Assembly: GCA_902773435.1 (NCBI GenBank)
Contig: CACYEN010000152.1
Coordinates: 1 to 34,741 of the forward strand
DNA from: an uncultured Lachnospiraceae bacterium
GTDB lineage: Bacteria; Bacillota; Clostridia; Lachnospirales; Lachnospiraceae
Reading direction: 5' to 3'
Length of the DNA: 34,741 bases
Position numbers and translations under genes: made by a program. Positions 1 to 6,804 of this stretch are shown in pieces (within the stretch, counting starts at the first letter, position 1; the number at the start of each line of letters is the position of its first letter). The notes beneath the pieces were generated by a model, which worked only from the letters and a program-made list of their open reading frames with translations, made no database searches and had not been told where the DNA came from.

Positions 1-65
1 GGGAGAGAGCCGGCCGGCGCGCGGGAGGGACGCGGGGGGCCGGCGCGGGCATCGCGGAGGATTAT

Positions 66-863
66 ATGGACAGAATCGCCTGCATGGGAGACAACTGTGT
101 TGATTACTACGACGAGACGGGAGACGTGTTCTACGGGGGAAATTCGGTCAACGTCGCGGTTTCCCTGAGACGCCTCGGCGTGAACGCCTCCTGCCTCAGT
201 GCCGTGGGAACGGACAGGTTCGGAGAGGAGATGAGGAGCGCGCTCGCCGGACGCGGCGTGGACGTAAGCCGGCTGAGAACCCTCTCCGGCCCGACCGCGC
301 TGACCCACGTGAAGATCCGGGAGGGGGAACGCGTCTTCGGGGACTACGAGGAGGGCGTGATGGCGGGGTACGCGCTGACGGAGGAGGATTTCTCCTTTAT
401 AAGCGGGCACCGGATCGCGGTGACCGGGCTCTGGGGCCGCTGCGAACACGCGCTGGAACGGATCCGGGCGATGGGCGTCGCGACGGCATTCGACTGCTCC
501 GACCGGCCGGAGGATCCCGCGGCGCAGGCCGCGATCCCCCACGCGGAGATCGTCTTCTTCTCGGACGATGTGAGCGGCGATGAGGAACTCGGGGCGCGGA
601 TGCGGGAGATCTTCCTCAGGGGAACCGGGGCCGGACGGACCGTCGTCGCGACGAGGGGCGGGAGGGGAAGCCTCCTCTACGACGGCACCCGGTTTGTGCG
701 GCACGGGATTATTCCGTGCGAGGTGAAGGACACGATGGGTGCCGGGGACAGCTATATCGCCGGCTTCCTGGCCGGGCGGCTCCGCGGCGCCGCGGCGGAG
801 GAGTGCATGGAGGCCGGCGCGCGGTCGGCCGCGGTGACGCTCGGATACGCGGGGCCGTGGTGA
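66..863 (+). CDS. frlD: PfkB-family sugar kinase, fructoselysine 6-kinase-like
   Basis: Predicted ATP-dependent cytoplasmic kinase of the ribokinase/PfkB family, 265 aa, about the size of known FrlD proteins. The N-terminal PfkB signature is visible as GGNSVNVAVSLRRLG (about residues 24-38). The C-terminal signature DTMGAGD spans D222-D228, where D228 is the expected catalytic base in the anion hole. The short length and the N-terminal MDRIACMGDNCVDYY pattern resemble fructoselysine 6-kinase, which phosphorylates fructoselysine before a deglycase releases glucose 6-phosphate. GGAGG five bases before the ATG supports this start, although the frame stays open to the window edge. No deglycase or transporter partner is visible here, so the substrate is inferred; another sugar kinase of the family is possible. 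Confidence 0.72.
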   Translation: MDRIACMGDNCVDYYDETGDVFYGGNSVNVAVSLRRLGVNASCLSAVGTDRFGEEMRSALAGRGVDVSRLRTLSGPTALTHVKIREGERVFGDYEEGVMAGYALTEEDFSFISGHRIAVTGLWGRCEHALERIRAMGVATAFDCSDRPEDPAAQAAIPHAEIVFFSDDVSGDEELGARMREIFLRGTGAGRTVVATRGGRGSLLYDGTRFVRHGIIPCEVKDTMGAGDSYIAGFLAGRLRGAAAEECMEAGARSAAVTLGYAGPW

Positions 864-959
864 GGGAACTCACGGGGATTTTTCTTCCGGATAAACCGAA
901 GATTAACAGGAAGGGTTTTTCTTTGCGTGAACAGAATCATGAAGTATTCTTCGGCAGTA

Positions 960-968
960 TGGTAAAAT
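960..968 (+). promoter_or_regulatory. Putative extended -10 promoter (TGG TAAAAT)
   Basis: TGG followed by TAAAAT matches an extended -10 element about 70 bases before the strong ribosome binding site of the 1041 reading frame. I find no good -35 at 17-base spacing. It is the only promoter-like site in the 864-1040 gap, which has no clear terminator for the upstream kinase gene. A small GCCGC/GCGGC stem follows at about 983-996. Confidence 0.4.
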
Positions 969-1040
969 GAAAAAAGTCCCGGCCGCCTGCGCGGCTTATG
1001 CGGAATCGGAATCAGGCCCCCGCAGATAAGGAGGTAGGCT

Positions 1041-1157
1041 ATGAAGATTTATGAGATCAGTGATCCCCTGTTCGCCGAGTACGGACGCGTGAATAATGGC
1101 GAAAGAAATGCGTGGAATATTCGGCGAAGCTCTTCGGGATCTCGGCGCGGAAAATGA
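1041..1157 (+). pseudogene. Truncated 5' end of a DUF4867-like gene (38 codons)
   Basis: An ATG sits five bases after a very good Shine-Dalgarno (AAGGAGG, 1029-1035). The frame encodes MKIYEISDPLFAEYGRV, which from memory closely resembles the N-terminus of DUF4867 proteins (pattern MKIY-x-V-x-DPEF-x-x-YG-x-V). After that residue the similarity ends: the frame runs across the transketolase start at 1096 and stops at 1155-1157. DUF4867 proteins are about 200 residues, so only the first 17 or so remain. The simplest reading is a deletion that fused the start of this gene to the start of the transketolase gene. The strong RBS may now help translate the downstream gene by coupling. A true short leader peptide is the alternative. 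Confidence 0.55.
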
Positions 1158-2031
1158 AAAAGTCGTCGTTCTCGACGCGGATCTCTCCGGCGCCACGAAG
1201 TCGGCGACATTTGGTGCCGCCTATCCCGACCGTTTCTACAACATCGGCATCGCGGAGGCCAACATGGTTTCCATCGCGGCCGGCATGGCGTCCTGTGACC
1301 TGATCCCCTACGCGTGCACGTTCAGCTTTCTTCTCGCTCTGCGCTCGCTCGACCAGATCCGCTCACAGATCTGCTGCCCGAAGCTCAATGTGAAGCTTGT
1401 CGGAACCAACGGCGGCCTCTCGGGATTCGGGGACGGCGCGACGCATCAGTCGACAAATGACCTGGCCATCATGACCTCCCTGCCGAACATGCACGTGATC
1501 GTTCCCTCGGACGAGGCGACCGCCCGCTGGGCGATCAGGGGCGCGGCGGAAGTAGAAGGGCCGGTCTTCGTGAGGATTGCGCGCGTTCCTGCGCCCGACT
1601 TCCACACGAATACGGATTTTGTCTTCGGCAGGAGCAATGTGCTGCGCGAGGGCACGGACGTGACCATCCTCGCGATGGGACTCATGACGGCGAAAGCGCT
1701 CGAAGCGGCGGACCTGCTCGCCGGGCAGGGAATCAGTGCGGAGGTTCTGGAGAGCCTGACGCTGAAGCCGTTTGACAGGGAGACGCTGGCCGCGAGCGCG
1801 GCAAAGACCGGCGCGGTCGTCACGGCGGAGGAGCACAGCCGCTACGGCGGTCTCTTCAGCGTCGCGTCCGAGACGCTCTCCGAGACCTCGCCGGTGCCGG
1901 TTCTTCCGGTGGCGATCGAGGACCGCTTCGGCGAGACCGGAACATATGACCAGCTCCTCGGGACTCTCGGGCTGACGGCCGACCACATCGTGTCGCAGGC
2001 GCTCCGGGCGATCGGGATGAAGAAGAGCTGA
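1096..2031 (+). CDS. Transketolase, C-terminal (pyrimidine-binding plus C-terminal domain) subunit
   Basis: 311 aa, matching the C-terminal half of split transketolases found in Clostridia and archaea. Visible landmarks are VVVLDADLSGATKS near residue 24, the Pyr-domain segment YNIGIAEANMVSIAAGMA (about 47-64, containing the conserved Glu that activates thiamine diphosphate), GDGATHQS (about 113-120), and the late EEHSRYGG segment of the C-terminal domain. It should transfer two-carbon units between sugar phosphates in the pentose phosphate pathway, but only with an N-terminal subunit that binds thiamine diphosphate phosphates. That partner gene normally lies immediately upstream and is absent here. 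The start overlaps the DUF4867-like remnant and has no good RBS of its own. The downstream SDR at 2117 is probably co-transcribed. Confidence 0.85.
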   Translation: MAKEMRGIFGEALRDLGAENEKVVVLDADLSGATKSATFGAAYPDRFYNIGIAEANMVSIAAGMASCDLIPYACTFSFLLALRSLDQIRSQICCPKLNVKLVGTNGGLSGFGDGATHQSTNDLAIMTSLPNMHVIVPSDEATARWAIRGAAEVEGPVFVRIARVPAPDFHTNTDFVFGRSNVLREGTDVTILAMGLMTAKALEAADLLAGQGISAEVLESLTLKPFDRETLAASAAKTGAVVTAEEHSRYGGLFSVASETLSETSPVPVLPVAIEDRFGETGTYDQLLGTLGLTADHIVSQALRAIGMKKS

Positions 2032-2116
2032 GAGCAGGATAGAGAGCAGCAATAAGACCGGCAATAAGACCGGAAGGTTCACAGACTGGATTTCTAAGAG
2101 AAAGACTGATAAACCA

Positions 2117-2884
2117 ATGTATAATCCCATGTTTGACGTGGAAGGAAAGATTGTCCTGATCACCGGTTCCGGGAGAGGTCTCGGGCTCACCTACGCGAAG
2201 GGCTACCTCAAGGCCGGCGCGACGGTAATTCTCAACGACGTCGTGGAAGAGACCCTGAAGGAAGTGGTGGCAGGCCTCCGCGAGGAGGGGTATAATGCAT
2301 ATGGGTACTGTTTTGACGTTTCCGACGAAAATTCGGTGAAAGACGCCGTCGCCAGGATCGAGGCGGAGGTCGGCCCGATCGACGTCCTGATCAACAACGC
2401 CGGTATCCACCGCAGGGCGCCTCTCGCCGAGATGTCCGCCGCGGACTGGAGAAAGGTCATTGACGTCAACCTGACCAGCGCATTCCTTGTCGGACAGGCA
2501 GTTGCTCAGGGGATGATTGCGAGAAAGAAAGGAAAGATCATCAACATCACCTCTCTCAACGCGGTTCTCGCCCGCACGAACATCGCGAATTACAGCTCTG
2601 CCAAGGGCGGCCTCACGATGCTGACGAAGTCCATGGCGACGGAGTGGGGACGGTTCGGCGTGACCTGCAACGCGATCGGGCCCGGTTACATCAAGACGGA
2701 TCTGACGAAGCCGCTCGTCGAAGATCCCGAGTTCAACAGCTGGGTGGTGAGCGAAGTCCCCTTAGGCAGATGGGGAGATCCGGAAGATATTGTCGGAACA
2801 GCCATTTTCCTCGGTTCTCCGGCGTCGGATTACATCAACGGGTACACGATCTTCGTGGACGGAGGCTGGCAGGCCTGCTTATAA
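2117..2884 (+). CDS. Short-chain dehydrogenase/reductase, gluconate 5-dehydrogenase-like
   Basis: Classical SDR of 255 aa with a Rossmann fold. The cofactor motif TGSGRGLG is at residues 16-23, NNAG at 93-96, and the catalytic triad is S146, Y159, K163 with standard spacing. The body (IHRRAPLAEMSAADWRKV, then GPGYIKTDLTKPLVEDPEF) is most like gluconate 5-dehydrogenase or 2-deoxy-D-gluconate 3-dehydrogenase, which interconvert keto-sugar acids and sugar acids with NAD(P)H. The start is uncertain: the RBS is weak, and a second in-frame ATG exists at 2129. Its place after a transketolase subunit and before an aldo/keto reductase fits a small sugar or sugar-acid catabolic operon. The exact substrate cannot be read from the sequence. 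Confidence 0.8.
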   Translation: MYNPMFDVEGKIVLITGSGRGLGLTYAKGYLKAGATVILNDVVEETLKEVVAGLREEGYNAYGYCFDVSDENSVKDAVARIEAEVGPIDVLINNAGIHRRAPLAEMSAADWRKVIDVNLTSAFLVGQAVAQGMIARKKGKIINITSLNAVLARTNIANYSSAKGGLTMLTKSMATEWGRFGVTCNAIGPGYIKTDLTKPLVEDPEFNSWVVSEVPLGRWGDPEDIVGTAIFLGSPASDYINGYTIFVDGGWQACL

Positions 2885-2976
2885 TCTGAGACTCTCCGGC
2901 GCGGTGGAACGAGGACGGAGAGGAAGACGGCTTCGGAGTCCCGACGGACGCAGGAAGCCTGTAACAGCGGTTATCA

Positions 2977-2996
2977 TTTGATATCAAACATATAAA
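2977..2996 (+). promoter_or_regulatory. Palindrome TTTGATATCAAA with adjacent -10-like TATAAA
   Basis: A perfect 12-bp palindrome (2977-2988) lies two bases before TATAAA (2991-2996). The pair sits just upstream of the RBS AGGAGG and the aldo/keto reductase start at 3015. No recognisable -35 is present. The palindrome falls in the promoter spacer, where repressor operators commonly sit. The functional role is inference. Confidence 0.35.
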
Positions 2997-3014
2997 AACA
3001 CAGGAGGTGCAAGA

Positions 3015-3956
3015 GTGAAAACGATCAGCATTCAGGGCGGAAAAATGACAGTGCCGGCATTCATTCTCGGATGCATGCGCATGCCCAGGCTTACCCCGCA
3101 GGAAGCAGCGGGCGTAATCAGCAGCGCGATTGATATGGGCGTCAATTTCTTCGACAACGCGACCTGCTATACCAACGGCCAGGCAGAAGAGCGTTTCGGC
3201 GAAGGCCTCTCCCTTCTCGATATCCCGAGAGAGAAGATGACGATCCAGACTAAGTGCGGTATCTGCGTCGACAGAGGCGTGTTCGACTGGTCTGAGAAGA
3301 ACATTCTCGAGAGCGTCGATGACAGTCTCCGCAGAATGAGAGTTGAGTATCTGGATATCCTTCTTCTGCATCGTCCGGACCTCATTTATGAACCGGAAGA
3401 AGTAGCTTCCGCGTTTGACAAGCTCGAGAAGAGCGGCAAAGTCCGTTACTTCGGCGTCAGCAACCTTATGCCGATGCAGATGGAATACCTGTCCATGTAT
3501 GTAAAGCAGCCGATCCTCTTCAACCAGCTGCAGCTCAGCCTTGAGCAGTCCCAGCTTCTTGACCAGCTGCTCTACATGAACAACAAGACGACGGATTTCT
3601 CCTTCGACCGCGACAACAGCACTCTGGATTACTGCCGCATGAAGGGCATCACGGTCCAGGCCTGGTCTCCGCTTCAGTACGGCTTCAACGCCGGCGGCTG
3701 CCCGGGCGGCTGCTTCATCGACGATCCGCAGTTCCCGGAACTCAACGCGGCCCTTCAGGAACTCGCCGACAAGTACGGCGTCTCCAAGTCGGCGATCGCT
3801 GTGGCGTGGATCCTTCGTCATCCGGCGAAGATGCAGGTCCTTCTCGGAACCATGAATCCGGCTCACCTGGCTGATTCCATCGCAGCCGGAGATGTGGAGC
3901 TCACGAGGGAGGAGTGGTACAAGCTGTACCTCGCTTCCGGCAAGTATCTGCCGTAA
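3015..3956 (+). CDS. Aldo/keto reductase (YdhF-like)
   Basis: 313-aa TIM-barrel NAD(P)H-dependent oxidoreductase. The complete aldo/keto reductase tetrad is visible: D47, Y52 (in NFFDNATCYTNG), K80 (TKCG) and H119 (LLHRPD). The overall pattern, including SNLMPMQMEYL and the C-terminal LLGTMNPAHL, resembles YdhF-type reductases. It should reduce carbonyls or sugars in the cytoplasm. AGGAGG eight to nine bases before the start supports the ATG. Third-position base use is visibly less GC-biased than in the surrounding genes, which suggests high expression. No terminator separates it clearly from the 1096-2884 genes, but it has its own promoter-like sequence. Substrate unknown. Confidence 0.85.
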   Translation: MKTISIQGGKMTVPAFILGCMRMPRLTPQEAAGVISSAIDMGVNFFDNATCYTNGQAEERFGEGLSLLDIPREKMTIQTKCGICVDRGVFDWSEKNILESVDDSLRRMRVEYLDILLLHRPDLIYEPEEVASAFDKLEKSGKVRYFGVSNLMPMQMEYLSMYVKQPILFNQLQLSLEQSQLLDQLLYMNNKTTDFSFDRDNSTLDYCRMKGITVQAWSPLQYGFNAGGCPGGCFIDDPQFPELNAALQELADKYGVSKSAIAVAWILRHPAKMQVLLGTMNPAHLADSIAAGDVELTREEWYKLYLASGKYLP

Positions 3957-4156
3957 TGAAACAGAGAAACCCGGGGCGGCCCGTATAAGGGACCGTCTCC
4001 CGGGACGTCAGGAGGCGGGTGTGATCATTTTAATGGTCATGCCCGTCTTTATTTTTGCCTCCCTCCGCCGGAAGGTTGGCAGTGGCGCTTTTGGCGGTCA
4101 TGCTGCATAATAGGGACGGATAATCCAAATACTTCTTAAGGGGAAGGAAAGAAGAG

Positions 4157-6592
4157 ATGAAGTACGGATACTTTGATGACCGCGCCAGGGAATATGTGAT
4201 CACCCGCCCCGACACGCCTTCCGCGTGGGCGAATTATCTCGGCTCACCGGAGTACGGTGCCCTGATCTCGGGAAATGCGGGCGGCTACAGCTTCGTGAAA
4301 TCCGGGGCGAGCGGCAGGATCCTCCGATACAGCTTTGACGAGTCCGACCGGCCCGGACGGTACATCTATATCAGGGACAACGGGGACGGGGATTTCTGGT
4401 CCGCTTCCTGGCAGCCCGTCGGCAAGGACCTCGGGATTTACCGGAGCGAGTGCAGGCACGGGCTCGGCTACTCGCGCTTTGCCGCGGACTACAGGGACAT
4501 TCACAGCGAGGCGGTCTACTACGTTCCGAAGGACGAGACGTACGAAGTCTGGGCGCTGACGCTGAAAAACGAGTCGTCCGCGCCGAGGTCACTCACCATC
4601 ACCGGTTACGCGGAGTTCACGAACCACAGCAATTACGAGCAGGATCTCGTGAATCTCCAGTACTCGAGATTCATCACGAGGACGATCTTCCGCGGCAACC
4701 GGATCGTCCAGCAGATCCACGGAAACCTGGCCGGCGTGCCAAAGCCGGACGGTTCCTCGCGGGACGATTGCGAGGAGAGGGTGTTCGCGCTCGCGGGCGC
4801 CGAAGTCGCCTCCTGCTGCGGCGAGCGTGAACAGTTTCTCGGGCGCTTCGGCAGCTATGCCCGCCCGCAGGGCGTGGAGCGGGGAACGCTCGGCGGGGAG
4901 ATGAACTACAACGGATACGGCTGCGGCGCGCTGTCCGCCTCGATCGAGCTTTCGCCCGGGGAGTCCGCCGAAATGGAGTTCATCCTCGGCGCGAAGCCGG
5001 ACGGGGAGATGGAGAAGATCGCCGCGCGGTATGAGAATCCGGAGACGGGCGGCGCCCGCGCGGTCAGCGAGGACCTGGACCTGCTGAAGCGGCAGTGGGA
5101 GGAGCGCCTCGCCGCGTTTCATGTCGAGACGCCGGATCCCGCTTTCAATACCATGGTCAACACGTGGAACGCGTACAACTGCTTTATGACATTTATCTGG
5201 TCGAGGGCGGCGTCGTTCGTCTACTGCGGCCTGAGAAACGGGTATGGGTACCGCGACACGGTCCAGGACATCCAGGGGATCATCCACCTCGCGCCTCAGA
5301 TGGCGAAGGAGAAGATCCGGTTCATGCTGTCCGCCCAGGCGGACAACGGCGCGGGTCTTCCTCTCGTCAAGTTCACCCACAACGCCGGCCACGAGGACAC
5401 CCCGGACGACGCGTCCTATGTGAAGGAGACCGGCCACCCCGCCTACCGGGCGGACGACGCGCTCTGGCTCTTCCCGACGGTCTACAAGTACATCGCGGAG
5501 ACCGGGGACCTGGCTTTCCTTGACGAGGAGGTGCTCTACGCGAACCGGGGGAAGGACAGCGTTTACGGCCACCTGAAGAAGGCGCTCGACTTCTCCATGA
5601 ACCACCTCGGACCCCACGGAATGCCGGCCGGCCTCTACGCCGACTGGAACGACTGCCTGAGGCTGGGGGCGGACGGGGAGTCGACATTTGTCGCGTTCCA
5701 GTACTATTATGCGATGACGGTCCTCCGGGAGTTCGCGGCCCGGCGGAAGGATTCCGCGTACGTCTCCTTCCTCGAGGAGAAGAGGGACGCGTTCGGGGCC
5801 CTCGTCAATGACCTCTGCTGGAATGAGGACCGGTTCATACGCGGTTTTACCGGGGAAGGAGCCGTGATCGGCAGGCGCACGGATCCCGAGGCGAACATGT
5901 GGCTCAACCCGCAGAGCTGGGCGGTCATCAGCGGAGCGGCTTCAAAGGAGCGCGGCGACGCCGCCCTTCTGGCCGTGAAGGACAGGCTGAACACGGAGTA
6001 CGGGGCGGTCATCATGGATCCCCCCTACCGGGAACACGCGTTCCCGGGCGCGCTCATGGTGATCTACAACGCGGGCGTGAAGGAGAACGGCGGCGTCTTC
6101 TCCCAGTCCCAGGGCTGGCTGATCCTCGCCGAGGCCCTCTCCGGGCACGGAAACGACGCCTTCATGTACTACAGGGAGAACTGCCCGGCAGCCCAGAATG
6201 AGACGGCCGACACGCGGCGGATGGAGCCCTACTGCTACGGGCAGTTCACCGAGGGGAAGACGAGTCCCCGCGCCGGGAGGTCCCACGTGCACTGGCTGAC
6301 AGGGACCGCGTCGACGGTCATGGTCGGAGCAGTGGAGGGAATTCTCGGGATGCGGCCTGATCTGGGCGGAATCCGGATCGCGCCGTCGATTCCGGCGGAA
6401 TGGGACGGATTCACTGCGGAGAAGACGTTCAGGGGAAAGAAGCTCCTCATCCGCGTGGAGAATCCGGATCACGCCGAGTCGGGGTGCCGGAGCCTTACGG
6501 TGAACGGGCGCGCCGCGGAAGGGGACTACATCCCCGCGGAGATGCTTGGAGATGTGAATGAGATTGTTCTCGTGATGGGGGAGCCGGATTGA
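4157..6592 (+). CDS. Cellobiose phosphorylase (GH94)
   Basis: 811 aa, the usual length for GH94 cellobiose phosphorylases. It splits cellobiose with inorganic phosphate into alpha-glucose 1-phosphate and glucose in the cytoplasm, saving one ATP. The N-terminal beta-sandwich begins MKYGYFDDRAREYVITRPDTP and includes HSEAVYYVPKDETYEVW. The (alpha/alpha)6 catalytic domain carries YADWNDCL, where D499 is the expected general acid, and later MEPYCYGQFTEG and RAGRSHVHWLTGTAST. There is no signal peptide, as expected. GGAAGGAAAGAAG precedes the ATG. It appears monocistronic, ending at the strong terminator at 6672. Other beta-glucobiose or cello-oligosaccharide phosphorylases of GH94 are possible, but the full-length pattern favours cellobiose. 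Confidence 0.9.
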   Translation: MKYGYFDDRAREYVITRPDTPSAWANYLGSPEYGALISGNAGGYSFVKSGASGRILRYSFDESDRPGRYIYIRDNGDGDFWSASWQPVGKDLGIYRSECRHGLGYSRFAADYRDIHSEAVYYVPKDETYEVWALTLKNESSAPRSLTITGYAEFTNHSNYEQDLVNLQYSRFITRTIFRGNRIVQQIHGNLAGVPKPDGSSRDDCEERVFALAGAEVASCCGEREQFLGRFGSYARPQGVERGTLGGEMNYNGYGCGALSASIELSPGESAEMEFILGAKPDGEMEKIAARYENPETGGARAVSEDLDLLKRQWEERLAAFHVETPDPAFNTMVNTWNAYNCFMTFIWSRAASFVYCGLRNGYGYRDTVQDIQGIIHLAPQMAKEKIRFMLSAQADNGAGLPLVKFTHNAGHEDTPDDASYVKETGHPAYRADDALWLFPTVYKYIAETGDLAFLDEEVLYANRGKDSVYGHLKKALDFSMNHLGPHGMPAGLYADWNDCLRLGADGESTFVAFQYYYAMTVLREFAARRKDSAYVSFLEEKRDAFGALVNDLCWNEDRFIRGFTGEGAVIGRRTDPEANMWLNPQSWAVISGAASKERGDAALLAVKDRLNTEYGAVIMDPPYREHAFPGALMVIYNAGVKENGGVFSQSQGWLILAEALSGHGNDAFMYYRENCPAAQNETADTRRMEPYCYGQFTEGKTSPRAGRSHVHWLTGTASTVMVGAVEGILGMRPDLGGIRIAPSIPAEWDGFTAEKTFRGKKLLIRVENPDHAESGCRSLTVNGRAAEGDYIPAEMLGDVNEIVLVMGEPD

Positions 6593-6617
6593 CAGAGCGC
6601 GATAACTGATAAAGTTT

Positions 6618-6668
6618 CGAGCGCGCACCGCGTACGGAAATAGTGTCGCGAGCGCACCGCTCACGGAA
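6618..6668. repeat. Two imperfect direct repeats before the terminator
   Basis: A 22-base unit beginning CGAGCGCGCACCGCG (6618-6639) recurs as a 20-base variant (6649-6668). Both end ACGGAA and both lie between the phosphorylase stop and its terminator. It resembles a small intergenic repeat, but I see no third copy in this window. Confidence 0.4.
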
Positions 6669-6671
6669 CTA

Positions 6672-6706
6672 AAAAGGACAGCCGCCGCGGCGGCTGTCCT
6701 TTTATT
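6672..6706. terminator. Strong bidirectional Rho-independent terminator
   Basis: A 32-base perfect palindrome (6672-6703) starts AAAAGGACAGCCGCC and ends in its complement CTGTCCTTTT. It gives a long GC-rich stem with T-runs on both strands. It lies between the phosphorylase gene and the convergent M4 protease gene and can serve both. Confidence 0.9.
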
Positions 6707-6735
6707 TCAGTCGTGATTCATCTCAATTGTGATCA

Positions 6736-6752
6736 CGCGCGCCCTGCGCGCG
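6736..6752. other. GC hairpin downstream of the M4 protease stop
   Basis: CGCGCGC (6736-6742) and GCGCGCG (6746-6752) form a 7-bp stem with loop CCT. It is transcribed on the minus strand after the protease stop at 6805. There is no T-run, so it is more likely a 3' stabilising structure than a terminator. Confidence 0.35.
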
Positions 6753-6804
6753 GATGACCCTCCGTGTATGTCCCCCGCGGATTCAGGCGCGCAGGGATAC
6801 GGAT

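Noticed and set aside
1-65. Upstream extension of the PfkB kinase or tail of another gene
   Set aside because: All plus-strand frames are open here, but GGAGG five bases before ATG 66 and family length favour the 66 start. The 65 bases are too short to assign.
3957-4156. Terminator after the aldo/keto reductase (CCCGGG arms near 3970-4005)
   Set aside because: Arms are short with a long unstructured interior and no T-run follows.
4589-5617. 342-codon minus-strand open frame across cellobiose phosphorylase
   Set aside because: Shadow of a conserved GH94 gene.
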